Shown in pieces: positions 1-11,924 of a DNA stretch of 64,000 bases (position 1 is its first letter; each line of letters starts with the position of its first letter). Location: assembly GCA_011799875.1 (NCBI GenBank), contig CM022303.1, positions 66,288,731 through 66,352,730 of the forward strand, written 5' to 3'. The stretch is from Thinopyrum elongatum (taxonomy: Eukaryota > Streptophyta > Magnoliopsida > Poales > Poaceae). The notes under the pieces were generated by a model. The model made no database searches. It was given only the letters and a program-made list of their open reading frames with translations, and was not told where the DNA came from. Both the position numbers and the translations under genes were made by a program.

Positions 1-614
1 TCGTTACTGGCAAGTCTCTTTACTTGTTCCGTAACGCATGATCCCGTGGCTAACTCTTTAGTCACATTGAGCTCATTATGATGATGCATTACCGAGTGGG
101 CCCAGAGATACCTCTCCATCATACGGAGTGACAAATCCCAGTCTCGATTCGTGCCAACCCAACAGACACTTTCGGAGATACCCGTAGTGTGCCTTTATAA
201 CCACCCAGTTACGTTGTGACGTTTGGCACACCCAAAGCATTCCTACGGTATCCGGGAGTTGCACAATCTCATGGTCTAAGGAAATGATACTTGACATTAG
301 AAAAGCTCTAGCAAACGAACTACACGATCTTATGCTATGCTTAGGATTGGGTCTTGTCCATCACATCATTCTCCTAATGATGTGATCCCGTTATCAACGA
401 CATCTAATGTCCATGGTCAGGAAACCATAACCATCTATTGATCAACGAGCTAGTCAACTAGAGGCTTCCTAGGGACATTCTGTGATCTATGTATTCACAC
501 ATGTATTACGGTATCCGGTTAATACAATTATAGCATGAACAATAGACAATTATCATGAACAAGGAAATGTAACAATAACCACTTTATTATTGCCTCTAGG
601 GCATATTTCCAACA
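1..614 (-). mobile_element. Partial Angela/BARE1-type Copia LTR, runs off left edge
   Basis: Read on the minus strand, the sequence ending at 614 begins TGTTGGAAATATGCCCTAGA, the 5' start of BARE1/WIS/Angela LTRs. The rest parallels the plus-strand LTR at 8044-9758, including the shared stretches around 'catgagatc' and the 'gatgtgatcccgtta' block. Only the first third of an LTR of about 1.7 kb is inside the window. It sits inside the gag of another Copia element: the host reading frame runs straight into the LTR at 614/615. Whether this is a solo LTR or a full element cannot be told, because the other end and the 5-bp target duplication lie outside. Confidence 0.9.
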
Positions 615-1444
615 CTCTTAAAACCATAACAATCCTTTTGCTTATGCCCAACTTTACCACAAAAGTGGCATCCTTCAGGTCCTTTCCCTTCTGGATTAGG
701 GGCTTTTTCAGTCTTCTTTTGTTGAGAACCTTTTGAAGACTGGCCTTTATCCTTAAACTTATTAGGCTTACGCTTCATATAATTTTTCACAAATTTATTG
801 TACCTCTTCTTTTGTGAAACCTTGAACTGATTAGCATGCTCAATTCTGTCATCATTTAGCCTTTCTTCTTCTTGCACATAGCGTGCCATCATTTCATCAA
901 CGGTCCGTTTCACATCCATTGCATTATAGTTGATCACAAATGGAGCGAATTCTTGGGGCAAAGATGACATAATAAAATGGACAAGAAAATCATCAGAGAT
1001 TTCCATTTCCATAGTCTTGAGTTTGGCAGCCATGTTGCATTTCTTCATGATATGCTCTCGAAGACTTCCAGTGGGATCATACTTTTCATCAATTAGTCTT
1101 CTAATGAGGCTTGTTGCATAAACCTTAGAAGACCCCTTAAATTGATGCTCAATTTTCACAAAATACCCCTTAGTTGTTTCAAAGTCAGGAAGGGCTCCCC
1201 TCATACTCTGTGTAATGGAACCCTTTATCATCATAAGACATTTGCGATTAGAGTCATCCCACTTAGCCTTCACGACCTCATAATCCTTCTTGAGGGCATC
1301 ATAATTTTCATCATTTTCTTTAGGTGCCTCAGGAGGATCATTAAGGAGAGCATAATCAATATTGAGTAAGGCCATCGTTATTTCAAGCTTCTCCCTCCAT
1401 GTAGCATAATTGCTACCATTAAGTTGCTCAATGCCATTAAGCAT
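615..1444 (-). pseudogene. Copia retrotransposon gag, truncated by LTR insertion
   Basis: The frame starts at 1444 (MLNGIEQLNGSNYATWREKL) and gives about 277 residues before it enters the foreign LTR at 614. The N-terminal part has the Copia gag pattern (LNGSNYATWREKLE, UBN2-type), the middle has LREHIMKKCNMAAKL and LPQEFAPFVINYN, and a Lys-rich stretch leads to a CCHC zinc knuckle, CHFCGKVGHKQKDC, near residues 258-271. In this family gag packages element RNA into particles; protease, integrase and reverse transcriptase should follow downstream (below coordinate 615) but are replaced by the nested LTR. It belongs with the LTR at 3343-3833 and the primer site at 3329-3341. The frame shows no internal stop, which suggests a fairly young element or insertion. 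Confidence 0.88.
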
Positions 1445-3328
1445 TCCAGCAATATGAGAGACATTAGGTGCTGCAAAAGAAAATTCAAAATGCTTTAGTA
1501 AGCATCATCATCATCATAATTAAATTTTATTGATCATATTCAAATTAGCTTTGGCCAGAGATGAAAATGAACAACAAAATTTTGTGACAAAATATTCATC
1601 AATTAGCTTTGGCCAAATTGATAAACAAAAGCCACACTTTAATGATCCTCACTTCATTAGTTTCTTCTATCAACTCGGTTCACATCAGCTTTGGCCAGAA
1701 GTGAAACGGATTAATAAAAGAATTTTGCGGTTTAAATGCCCGTCAAACAACTTTGGCCAGAATGACAAAGCATAAAACCACACTTAATTTGAGGATCCAT
1801 TAAACTTTATTTCGCAGCGAAAACATTATGCCATAATGATCACAATAATTTTTCAACATCAAAATAAGATGACATAAAGGAAAATGACTTAACATAATTA
1901 ATTTGCAGCAAAATAATTTTAAACATGACATAGTATGACATATTAAAATATTATGGGAATTAAAGTATTTGAAGAATTAAATTGCTAAAATAACCTTAAT
2001 CATTTATGCATCAATTTAGCCCTAAAATGTTCACTTTATTGCATAAAATGTGGACATTATCGGGGAAAATATTTGGTATTTTCCCTAAATTTATTTCTGC
2101 CCTTAACAGAAAATTTTCTTTAGCCTTTCGGGGTAACAATATTTGTTACTGAACTGGGTTTGCTGGCCCAGCCAGCTCCCCCTGCCCCCTTGGCCTGTAT
2201 CTGGCCCAGGCCGTGGGCAAAACAGCCAAGCGACCGAGCACCCCCTGCGAACCCTATCCATTCCTTCTCCCTCTCTCTGCCTCATCATCCAACATCGACA
2301 GAGGCGGCGACAACGGGCGCCGGCCGTGGCGGAGGAAAAGGGACGGCGCCGTCGAGGGCCCTTCGCCGGAGCACACGCGCGGCTTTAGCCAGCACGCGGT
2401 TCTGTCGAGTGGTTCCCGGCGGTGCCCTTTGCAAGACCGACGCTCACGTGCACGGGCGTCCCCGCGGCGGCAACGGCGAGCCTTCATCAGTTCTGGCATG
2501 GCGGTAGGCTTCCAACGGCGACAAGGGCGTGAGGGAGAGCTCAATAGCCATCGGCCAGTGCAGTGGGACGGCGGGCTGCTCGGGCTCGAGCCCGAGTGCA
2601 TCTGCCACATCAATTGGTGGCTTCGGCGCGGCCGCACAACAGCGATAAGCACCGTCACCCTTTAGGTAATAACCCACTGCTATTAGTTTATCAACATTAG
2701 GATTAGGGTTCATCAGGATTTGGAGATTTAGGAATAAGGGTTTCGGTAATTTGGGGATTTTCATTAGGGTTAGCTTCAATCATTTAATCCCCATTTTAGT
2801 TCATGCTTTAACCGAAGCCAAAACATCATAACAGAAGGGATTTACATGATTACTTAAACTGGGGTTTCAAATTTGGGGAAATCTTTAGAATTTAAGCATA
2901 CTTAGATCAATTTCCCCAATAGTTTGTGCATAAATTGAAACCTCAGTTGCATAACAAAAGGGAAATAGGGGAGTTTAAGCTTCTAGGGTATCCAGAATTG
3001 GGGATTTTGCTTAAGAGCATCAAACCCCTTTAGGTCATCATAAAAAAATTGAAACCCTTGACCATAACTTGATCTGTTAGGGCTAGTTACTGAAGGGAAT
3101 TAGGGCTAAATAAATTCAAGCTTTGATCTTTAAGCAGAACAGCTTGATCTTTAAACTTAATTGCAACAGATCAAATCAGATCTATCACTTATAGGGCTCA
3201 AATGAATTCAAGTCATACTTAAACATGAGAATCAGCTTGAATTCAATCTTAAACAGGAAGAACCCTTTGAACTTTAGCATAAACTTAATGGATCAAACAT
3301 GATCTAGAGCTTGAACTTAATGCTATAT
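1445..3328 (-). other. Leader region of the minus-strand Copia element
   Basis: About 1.9 kb lies between the primer-binding site and the gag start and has no convincing coding sequence. It is AT-rich except for a GC-rich patch at about 2140-2670, where overlapping short frames occur on both strands; these look compositional rather than coding. A motif like 'agctttggccagaa' recurs at about 1545, 1610, 1690 and 1750 with spacing of about 65-75 bp, so the leader has a degenerate tandem repeat next to gag. Confidence 0.6.
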
Positions 3329-3341
3329 GGCTCTGGTGCCA
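3329..3341 (-). other. Primer-binding site (initiator Met-tRNA type)
   Basis: One base inside the LTR boundary, the minus strand reads TGGCACCAGAGCC, a near match to the TGGTATCAGAGC site that Copia elements use to prime reverse transcription with initiator tRNA-Met. Its place directly after an LTR ending ...CCAACA fixes the orientation as minus. Confidence 0.75.
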
Positions 3342-3342
3342 T

Positions 3343-3833
3343 TGTTGGATCTCCAGGATCATGGTAGCATAAGTTTGAGCCACAAATAAAGTAGGAGATG
3401 AATTTACCTTGATCACCAGGTCCTGCCATCTCCTCCTTCTCTTGATTCAGCACTACCAAGAGCCTGATCTGTTGGTTGTGTACTGCCCTTCCTGATGCTC
3501 CAGTGCAGGGCTTGGTCAGCAGCCTTGTTCTTGAGTGTTCTTGAGAGAGAAGTCTATGTGTGTAAGCTGAGAGCAGCAGCTTATCTAGCAGCTACACAGC
3601 TCTTCTCTTCCCCTTTATTCTTTATTGTTTTGCACTGTGCATCAGGGGGACAGCCACCTGGTTGGCTGATGAGCTGCCCCTGATCAGGGCAACTCATCAA
3701 GTACTATAGCTTTTACACTGTAGCCACCGCCTACTGTAGCAGCGCTTTGGATATTTCTCACTTAAGCTTATCCTTTAGTCTTTAGAACATAACAGCCATA
3801 GTTTGGTCTTTAAGATCATCATAATACCCAACA
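3343..3833 (-). mobile_element. 5' LTR of the minus-strand Copia element
   Basis: Bounded on the minus strand by TGTTGGGTATTATGATGATC at 3833 and ...GGAGATCCAACA at 3343, giving a 491-bp LTR with TG...CA ends. The primer-binding site follows directly. The partner LTR is outside the window, beyond the nested Angela-type insertion, so no target duplication could be compared. Confidence 0.8.
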
Positions 3834-4993
3834 GTCTTTGCACTTTTGGACACCTGAAATGGTGTTTCTTTTTGGGGGGGGGGGGGGGGGGGGACAATGT
3901 GTCTCCCTCTTACCCTCTATCTATCTTTCTATGTGACCATCTCTTTCACTCCCTTCCTGCCCTAAATCACGCTGGATTGCTGCCCCAGCTCGGCCAAAGC
4001 CAGAGAGAGAAATAAGAGGAAAGAGGTGCATGCACATCGGTGTGCATGCGGTGGCTGCTTTATGTTGCATCACTGTTGACGTCGGGCCGATTCTTATGTC
4101 CATGCGCTCTTCGTTAATCCAGTTCCCCCATTAGAGCACACCTGTTTCATTGCTTGGATTTTATGGCCCATGTTCCAATGTGTAGGTATGATCACTTCGT
4201 ATCACTCGCTACCGGCCGTTTGCTTGTGCAAAACTTAAGTTGCTATCTTTACCTAATAGCAGTAGGTAGTACTAACTGATACGTATTAGCTAAGTAGCTT
4301 ATCCAACACTCTCGTAAATGTGTGTTTCAATTTATTGATCACGTCATAAATAAAAAAAGGCGTTAATGTGTGCACACCTGTGTTGGCAGAACTGAACTGT
4401 GCTCCGTTGATGCTGCATTGGTCGCCGTCATCATCTGGAGTTAGTTTGTCAGCCTGGGATCTGCTGCCGTGTCTTTCCTTAGGACTAGACAATTAGAGTA
4501 CTGAGCGATCTGTGGTGGTGTATGTTCGTTAAGTACTGTTGTCTGCACTGTCCATTGTCTTGTTCTTATGTCATTTATCCACTAAACATTGGAAATATTG
4601 TTGTTGAGTGGTGGTGGTGGCGGGTGGGGGTGATTCATCTCCTCTCTCTCTGGCTGACTGCAGTAATACACACCGTCGCTGGCCCGGGCATCCCGGTGGC
4701 CCTTTGGCTGCGTCCGGCGAGAGATGGGGAACGCGTGCATGCAACACGCAGGAAAAAGCTGCTCGTCGTACAATGGTCCTTCAGGTGCCGTTCCCAATGC
4801 AGCAAGTGGGGTTCCCATCATGGTCACTGTCCGTGGACTGAGTTGCAGTACTATATGGCCCTGTTTCAAACATAAGTACATCTACGGTCCCTTGAAAAAC
4901 TTATTCCCACATATAGTATGCTTCTCGAAGAGACGTTTAACCATTTGGAATTATTAATATACGTACCGGTGACAAACGGTTTGTCGTGACTTA
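3834..4993. other. Intergenic DNA with G20 tract and R40-flank-like block
   Basis: No gene supported. A run of 20 G lies at 3874-3893. The block 4179-4225 (gtatgatcacttcgtatcactcg...) is almost the same as 23677-23720, the sequence that follows the last R40-like exon, so this stretch may hold the 3' flank of a second R40-like copy. A GC-rich short open stretch at 4724-4880 has no recognised relatives. Confidence 0.45.
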
Positions 4994-5514
4994 GAGCATC
5001 TACACAGCAAATCCGACCCTTCAAACGCCCGAGGATGCGCCTGACGCGTCTGTGGATAGTGACCGGTCAGTCCTTAAATAATCTCTTTCACAACCAGATA
5101 CCCCAATTTCGAAACCTCAATTGGAGGGGTTGAAACTAAAACCGTATTGCAAAATCAAATTGGAGGGATTTGACGAGCATACCTTCCTCTTCGGTTTGCC
5201 CTGAAGATCCACCAAAATGGTTGAAGGAAGGAGGAGATCCAATGGGGGATTTGGGAGGACGAGAGAGGCGGCACACCCCTCGGTTCGTGGAGGAGAGGAG
5301 GAAGAAAGGGGTTGTTGGGTGGGTGGGGCCCGCCTGCAGGCCCACCGGTCGAGAAACATGTACAACATTCTCCCGCCATGGATTGTGGCGGCATGGTATA
5401 ACACCGTACCGCCGCAAACAGTGGCGGTAGCCCCTAATCCAGGTCAGCACAGAATGACGACACTGTCCGTGTTGACCCCCGCCCTATTGTTGTGGACAAT
5501 GGCGATAGGATGTT
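4994..5514. mobile_element. Left end of a PIF/Harbinger-like DNA transposon, degraded
   Basis: At 4991 the sequence reads TTA then GAGCATCTACACAGC. The terminal motif GAGCATCTACA equals the terminal inverted repeat of the complete element at 44147-45299, and TTA fits the 3-bp TWA target duplication of PIF/Harbinger elements. No matching right end was found before the next element starts at 5515, so the element is truncated. Internal sequence is GC-rich without a recognised gene. Confidence 0.5.
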
Positions 5515-6903
5515 AGGCCAACTCCAACGCAGGACCGCATTTGGTCCATCCCAATCCATTTGGGTCGAAACGGACATAATTCATGGCCCAACGCGCGATT
5601 GCAACCGGAAATTATGTCCGGCTCGACCCAAATCCAATGCAAATTTGGGCCAGATTTGCTTCCAGATGGACACTGGGCGGATGACACTGGATGGATGCGC
5701 GCGCATCATCTCCTTGTCCGCCTCGGGCCCGCCCGTCGGCCGACCAACTGTTTCCCACCGGCCCCATTTAATCCGCACATCCGACGGGGCCTGCAAGTCA
5801 GCCACCCGCCCGTCCTTTTTGATGTGGAAGCCGTGGACTGGGCAGTCGACTTCCACATACTTCCACTTCCATCCATCTCTGCCACCTCGAGCCCCGACAC
5901 CCAAACCCATGCTCTGGTGACCCCTCCTCTCTCGCTCCCACCTGCCGCCTCCCACTGTGTGAATGTGGAAATGGATCCCCGGCAAGAAGCAAAAGCACGA
6001 CCACGAGGTGGGTTCGTCGACCGCGTTGTTGGGGAGCGTTGCCGCCCACTCTACCTCGCCGCCCAACTTCCCCATCTCCCCGCCCGCGGCCCTACCGCGC
6101 ATGCGGCCCTACATCAATGTGGATATATGCCAGTGGTACTGGGAGACGGGCATGTCACTGTCGTGGAGCAACGTGCATCTCCCAAACAACTGGCAACTAA
6201 GTTAAGATCGGGTGCCCATGCTGCCTATCCTGGCGAGCTGTTGCGCCCTCCTGCTGAAGATCAACCGCCACCGCATCCGCCTTCGTCCGGACCTCCTCAA
6301 TAGCTCCAGGTATGTCATTGATTGCCCATGTGGGACACATGGTTCCAGGGCGAGCACGATCTGCGTCAGCAAACCCTTTTTACCGGTCGTTCTCTGAGCC
6401 CGTCCCGGTCACGCGACCGTGCACTAGTTCGCATGCGCTCTCCACACCCTCCCCCTCGCCGTCCCCGCAACCATCACCTCCACCTCCCAACATGACCACT
6501 TAGGAGGAGGAGAAGCTGGTGCAGAGGGTGCTCGAGGACTCCATGAGGGAGTAAGACCGCGCCCTGTGGGAGGGCCTCGACGTGATGATGGCCCTGTCGG
6601 CCGCTGCCGACATTGCCATACCCGAGCTGGAGGTCAAGGAGGAGGTGTTCGAGGAGCTTCCCATCGCGGCCTGGAACCCAGCGTTGGTTGGGAAATCATG
6701 GACGTTGACATCCACAGTGCCATTCAGCCCACCTTCACCGTCGTCCTCATGGGTGGGTGCCGAGCCGTGGTCACGGGCCCTGCCACAGCCACAGCACGGT
6801 CGCCCGCCCCACTTTGGCAGCCACCGGAGTTGCCGCCAACCCACCTTTGGCAGCCATCATCGCACATCAACCTCACCATGGACGATGACGAGGAGGATGA
6901 CGG
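5515..6903 (+). mobile_element. DNA transposon relic carrying captured coding sequence
   Basis: After TTA (5512-5514) comes GGCCAACTCCAACGC, a terminal-repeat type common on grass elements that carry gene-like cargo. The right end expected as ...GAGTTGGCC was not found; similarity to the cargo pattern stops near 6903, where a coiled-coil retroelement fragment begins. Class assignment (PIF/Harbinger-like or related) is inferred from the TTA and the end sequence only. Confidence 0.45.
5963..6900 (+). pseudogene. Captured reading frame inside DNA transposon, multiply broken
   Basis: The segment starts with MWKWIPGKKQKHDHE and contains YINVDICQWYWETG and LPNNWQLS, then changes frame. Further on there is an acidic helical stretch (EEEKLVQRVLEDSM, stop, then ALWEGLDVMMALSAAADIAI), then AWNPALVGKSW, and the tail INLTMDDDEEDD in another frame. 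At least two frameshifts and in-frame stops break it. I recognise the pattern as a repeated transposon-borne frame in wheat-type genomes but know no proven function. The tail, a short hydrophobic run followed by acidic residues, resembles a SUMO-interacting motif, as does the end of the 44594-45109 frame. Confidence 0.45.
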
Positions 6904-7395
6904 TAACCTTCAAGTCTCTTGCATACTTCCTCGTTGAAGACCTCGACGTACTGCTCAAGTTCAGTCTTCTTCTTCAAGAGTTCTACAACCTGCTCATTCT
7001 GCTTCTTGTTCTCTTCTGCGAAGTCACTTGCCTGAGTGCTGAACTTGGTCTCCCACTCGGCGTAGCTTTTCTTCAGCTCTGATATCTCCCCTTACATGGC
7101 TTCAGACGCAGTCTTCAGAGTGTTGTTCTCCCTCTTGATATTGTCCACGCTATTCGCATTCTTCCAAGCCTCAGCAAGCAGAGTGTCCTTGTCCTCGAGG
7201 GCCTGCTTCATGGTTTCTAAAGAAATACAGGTCTTGAGCCTCATGTGAAGACGAGAATTCTCGCCACGGACATCTGCTAGGGCAAGTTCATTCGGATCAA
7301 AGAAAAAGAATGGGTTGCAAGAAGGCACTCGGACTGAAATCTTACCTCCCATGACACGATTCTCCCGGTCAAGGCGAGCACTCTTCTGCTTCTTG
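6904..7395 (-). pseudogene. Coiled-coil fragment of a retroelement gag-like protein
   Basis: On the minus strand a mostly open frame encodes charged heptad-like sequence: ARLDRENRVMGGKISVRVP, ETMKQALEDKDTLLAEAWKN, then, after a stop near 7092, EISELKKSYAEWETKF and VVELLKKKTELEQYVEV. This resembles the long coiled-coil region in gag-like proteins of some Triticeae Gypsy elements, but no zinc knuckle, protease or polymerase motif is present. It is bounded by a transposon relic on the left and an LTR-like sequence on the right. Assignment is by composition and general recall, so modest. Confidence 0.4.
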
Positions 7396-8043
7396 TTGAC
7401 ACCAGATTTTGGCACGGTACAAAATGCAATTAAGATGGCCTCAAATGAAAATATTTCCGACATGAAAAGGTTTTTCATCGCCGAATGGAACAACTTTGAT
7501 GTTTAGGTCATCGCCATCTGACCTCATCTTAGGGCCGAAACCGTGTTCAAAGTTCTAAAAGTTCATGTTCAGATCACTGTTCGGCCAATTACGCCACCAA
7601 GATGACCTCGGATGAAGGAGCACTCTGCATGGATTGTCTTCGCCTCGTCGAGGCAATTGATTTTGATGTATAAATCATTTCAATCCGTTGTGGTCTCATC
7701 ATGGACACGGAGAGTAAACACTTGGCGAGGGATTCTGAATGTTATTGCAACACTCGACCCTAGCCATGAGTTCATCCAATTTGATCCACCAAATCTCAAC
7801 CGATTCGAGGGCTAATGATGGGGTCACCTACTAAGGGTGGAGCCAAGGACCTGACATCTAAGGCCCGCCTGTGACCCCACACCGTCATGGATTGGTCTCT
7901 AGACCGTGGGCACACTCGGACGCCCACTTGATCACATCCACTCGGACACGGTCCATCCTCTCAGACGCGCTTCTACCAGTCGGCCTCATTCTTAGCACTC
8001 AGTCAGAGGAGATGAAGAGGTGGCGTGGATGCTGCAATGTTTG
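7396..8043 (+). mobile_element. Gypsy-type LTR fragment
   Basis: It begins TGTTGACACCAGATTTTGGC and continues with 'cgccgaatggaacaacttt', phrases I associate with Triticeae Gypsy LTRs. It carries no coding sequence. It ends where the Angela-type LTR starts at 8044, so the Angela element probably inserted into it. Confidence 0.5.
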
Positions 8044-9758
8044 TGATGGAAATATGCCCTAGAGGCAATAATAAAATGGTTATTATTATATTTCGTAAAT
8101 CATGATAAAGGTTTATTATTCATGCTAGAATTGTATTGACCGGAAACTTAAATACATGGTGGATACATAAACAAATACCGTGTCCCTAGTGAGCCTCTAC
8201 TAGACTAGCTCGTTGATCAAAGATGGCTATGGTTTCCTAACCATAGACATGAGTTGCCATTTCATAACGGGATCACATCATTAGGAGAATGATGTGATGG
8301 ACAAGACCCAACCGTTAGCATAGCATATGATCGTTCAGTTTATTGCTACTGCTTTCTTAATGTCAAATACATGTTTCTTCGACCATGAGATCATGCAACT
8401 TCCGGATACCGGAGGAATACCTTGTGTGCTATCAAACGTCACAACGTAAATGGGTGATGATAAAGATGCTCTACAGGTATCTCCGAAGGTGTCTGTTGAG
8501 TTGGCGTGAATCGAGATTGAGTTGGCGTGAATCGAGATTGGGATTTGTCACTCTGTGTAACGGAGAGGTATCTCTGGGCCCTCTCCGAGTTAGTTACAAG
8601 ATGATGTATTAGAGAACGAGTAAAGAGACTTGCCGGTAACGAGATTGAACTAGGTATAGAGATACCGACGATCGAATCTCGGACAAGTAACATACCGACA
8701 GACAAAGGGAATTACGTATGTTGTCATAAAGGTTCAACCGATAAAAGATATTCGTGGAATATGTAGGAATCAATATGGGCATCCAGGTCCCGCTATTGGT
8801 TATTGACCGAAGAGGTGTCTCGGTCATGACTACATAATTCCCGAATCCGCAGGGTCGCATGCTTAACGTTCGTTGACGCTAGAGTAGTATTGGGATATTT
8901 GTTGAGTGGTAACCAAATGTTGCTCGGAGTCCCAGATGAGATCCCGGACATCACGAGGAGTCTCGGAATGGTCGAGACGTAAAGATTTATATATGGGAAG
9001 TCATATTTTGGGTTCCGGAAAAAGGTGCAGTTTTTTCGGTATTGTACCGGGAAGCTTCCAGAAGGTTCTGGAGGATTCTGGAGGGGTCCGAAAGTCCACA
9101 AGTGGGTCCACCACGACCCAAGGGCTAGCATGGGCTGCGGGGAGGCGCCCTGGCCTTATTGGGATAGGCGCACCAAGTCCCTAAAAGCCCGTGTGGCTAG
9201 GGAAGGCAAAAAAGGAAGGAGTTCTAGTGGACTTGGAGTCCAAGTCCGCTTCCCCTTAGCTGTGCCCTAGGGCTTGGAGGGGCTGTTTCCCACGCCCCTC
9301 CACCTATATATAGAGAGGAGGGGGCTCCCCAAGAGTACACATCAAGACCTTGGCGCCCCTCTCTCTCTCCCATTACTCCGTAGTTCCACGGCCTCGTCCC
9401 GGCGACGCTTAGCGAAGCACTGTCGGTGCTCCACCACCACCATCACCACCATGCCGTCGTGTTGGTTGTGATCCCATCTACTTCTCCTCTCTCGCTTGCT
9501 GGATCAAGAAGGAGGAGACGTCATCGAGCCACACATGTGCTAAACTCGGAGGTGCCGTCCGTTCGGCACTAGATCGGTTGGATCGTGATCGGATCGCGAA
9601 GAGTACGACTACATCAATCGCGTGATAAACGCTTCCGCTTAGCGATCTTCAAGGGTATGAAGATGCTCTCCTTCTCCTCTCGTACCTATGCATCTCCATG
9701 GATAGATCTTGCGTGTGCGTAGAATTTTTTTTTGTTTTCCATGCAACGTTCCCCAACA
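8044..9758 (+). mobile_element. Angela/BARE1-type Copia 5' LTR
   Basis: A 1715-bp LTR starting TGATGGAAATATGCCCTAGA (one change from the usual TGTTGG start) and ending ...ACGTTCCCCAACA. It is followed at once by a primer site and a Copia leader plus gag, so it is the 5' LTR of a plus-strand element. A TATATATAG box at 9305-9313 lies in GC-rich context and fits the known LTR promoter region. The right part of the element is missing, so there is no second LTR or target duplication to date it. Confidence 0.9.
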
Positions 9759-9759
9759 G

Positions 9760-9775
9760 TGGCATTATGAGCCAG
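9760..9775 (+). other. Degenerate tRNA-Met primer-binding site
   Basis: TGGCATTATGAGCC follows the LTR end after one base. It resembles the usual TGGTATCAGAGCC but carries several changes, in keeping with an old or inactive copy. Confidence 0.6.
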
Positions 9776-10994
9776 GTCTATGCGTAGATGATATGCACGA
9801 GTAGAACACAAATGAGTTGTGAGCGGTGATGGTCATACTGCTTACCACCAACGTCTTATTTTGATTCGGCGATATTGTGGGATGAAGCGGCCCGGACCAA
9901 CCTTACATGTCCACGTACATGAGACCGGTTCCACCGGCAGACATGCAACTTGTTTTGCATAAAGGTGGCTGGCGGGTGTCTATTTCTTCTACTTTAGTTG
10001 AATCGAATTTGACTACGGCTGGTCCTTGAAGAAGGTTAAAACAGCAAACTTGATAATCATCATTGTGGTTTTGCGTAGGTAAGAACGGTTCTTGCTAGTT
10101 GCCCATAGCAGCCACATAAAACTTGCAACAACAAAGTAGAGGACGTCTAACTTGTTTTTGCAGGGTATGTTGTGATGTGATATGGTCAAGACATGATGTA
10201 ATATACGTTGTTGTACGAGATGATCATGTTTTGTAATATCGACAACCGGCAGGAGCCTTAGGGTTGTCTCTTAATTATTGTATGAAATGCAAGCGCCATG
10301 TAATTGCTTTTCTTTATCTCTATACGTTAGCAATAGTTGTAGAAGCAATAGTTGGCGAGAGGACCCCGACGCAACGATGGAGATCAAGGTGTCGAGCCGG
10401 TGACGAGGGAGATCATGACGATGCTTTGGAGATGGAGATCAAAAGCACAAGATGATGATGGCCATATCATGTCACTTAATTTTATTGCATGTGATGTTTA
10501 TCCTTTATGCTTCTTATATTGCTTAGAACGACGGTAGCATTATAAGATGATCCCTTCATTAAATTTCAAGATAAAAGTGTTCTCCCCGAGTATGCACCGT
10601 TGCTAAAGTTCATCGTTTTGAAGCACCTCATGATGATCGGGTGTGATAGACTCTACGTTCACATACAACAGGTGTAAGACAGTTTTGCACAAGCAGAATA
10701 CTTGGGTTAAACTTGACGATCCTAGCATGTACAGACATGGTCTCGGAACACTGGAGACCGAAAGGTCGAACGTGAGTCATATAATAGATATGATCAATAT
10801 AGAGATATTCACCATTGATGACTACCCCATCTCACGTGATGATCGGACATGGGTTAGTTGATTTGGATCATGTATCACTTAGATAACTTGAGGGATGTTA
10901 ATTTAAGTGGGAGTTCATTAGTATTTTGATTAATTGAACTTAATTTATCATGAACTTAGTCTTAATAGTTTTTGCATATCTATGTTGTAGATCA
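9776..10994 (+). other. Untranslated leader of the Angela-type element
   Basis: About 1.2 kb between primer site and gag start, the usual long leader of BARE/Angela elements. Several short open frames occur (for example 10264-10455) but none is recognisable; no independent gene is supported. Confidence 0.7.
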
Positions 10995-11924
10995 ATGGCC
11001 CGTGCTACCGTTCCCCTGAATTTTAATACGTTCCTAGAGAAAGCTAAGTTGAAAGATGATGGTAGCAACTACACGGACTGGGTCCGTAAATTGAGGATTA
11101 TTCTCATTGCTGCACAGAAGAATTATGTACTTGATGCACCGCTAGGTGACAGACCTGCTGCAAGAGCTACTGCAGATGTGATGAACGTCTGGCAGATTCG
11201 ATCTGATGACTACTCGATAGTTCAGTGTGCCATGCTTTACGGCTTAGAACCGGGACTTCAAAGACATTTTGAACGCCACGGAGCATATGAGATGTTCCAA
11301 GAGCTGAAGTTGATATTTCAAGCTAATGCTCGGGTTGAGAGATATGAAGTCTCCAACAAGTTCTATAGCTGCAAGAAGGAGAAGAACAGTTCTGTCAGTG
11401 AACACATACTAAAAATGTCTGGGTATCATAACCACTTGACTCAGCTGGGAATTGATCTTTCAGTTGAGAGTGTTATTGACAGAGTTCTTCAGTCATTGCC
11501 GCCAAGCTACAAAGGCTTCATGATGAACTATAATATGCAAGGGATGACGAAAACGATTCCCAAGCTCTTCGCAATGCTGAAATCGGCGGAGGCTGAAATC
11601 AAGAAGGAGCATCAAGTGTCGATGGTTAACAAGAACACTAGTTTCAAGAAAAAGGGCAAAGGAAAGAAAGGGAACTTCAAAAAGAATGGCAAGCAAGTTG
11701 CCGCTCCCGTGAAGATGCCCAAAGCTGGACCAAAGCCTGAAACTGAGTGCTTCTACTGCAAAGGAAATGGTCACTGAAAGCAGAACTGCCCCAAATACTA
11801 GGCGGATAAGAAGGATGGCAAAGTGAACAAAGGTATATTTGATATACATGTTATTGATGTGTTCCTTACCAATGCTCGTAGTAGCGCCTGGGTATTTGAT
11901 ACTGGTTCGGTTGCTCATATTTGT
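10995..11924 (+). pseudogene. Angela/BARE-type Copia gag to start of protease, truncated
   Basis: The start at 10995 (MARATVPLNFNTFLEKAKLK) is chosen over the upstream in-frame ATG at 10950 because it matches the family start. The gag core (GSNYTDWVRKLRIILIAAQ, LQSLPPSYKGFMMNYNMQG, a Lys-rich stretch) leads to the zinc knuckle CFYCKGNGH, where a TGA at 11775-11777 replaces the expected Trp and a TAG follows at 11799-11801. The same frame continues through the linker into the aspartic-protease start WVFDTGSVAHIC. At about 11924 the similarity ends inside the protease and GC-rich unrelated DNA begins. Integrase, reverse transcriptase, RNase H and the 3' LTR are absent. The copy is non-functional. 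Confidence 0.88.

Noticed and set aside
5560..6303. 247-codon plus-strand frame in the DNA transposon relic
   Set aside because: It overlaps in a different frame the recognisable cargo sequence (MWKWIPGKKQ...) and is Pro-rich from composition.
9760..9775. tRNA gene near the LTR end
   Set aside because: The match is to a tRNA-Met 3' complement (a primer site), not to a cloverleaf.
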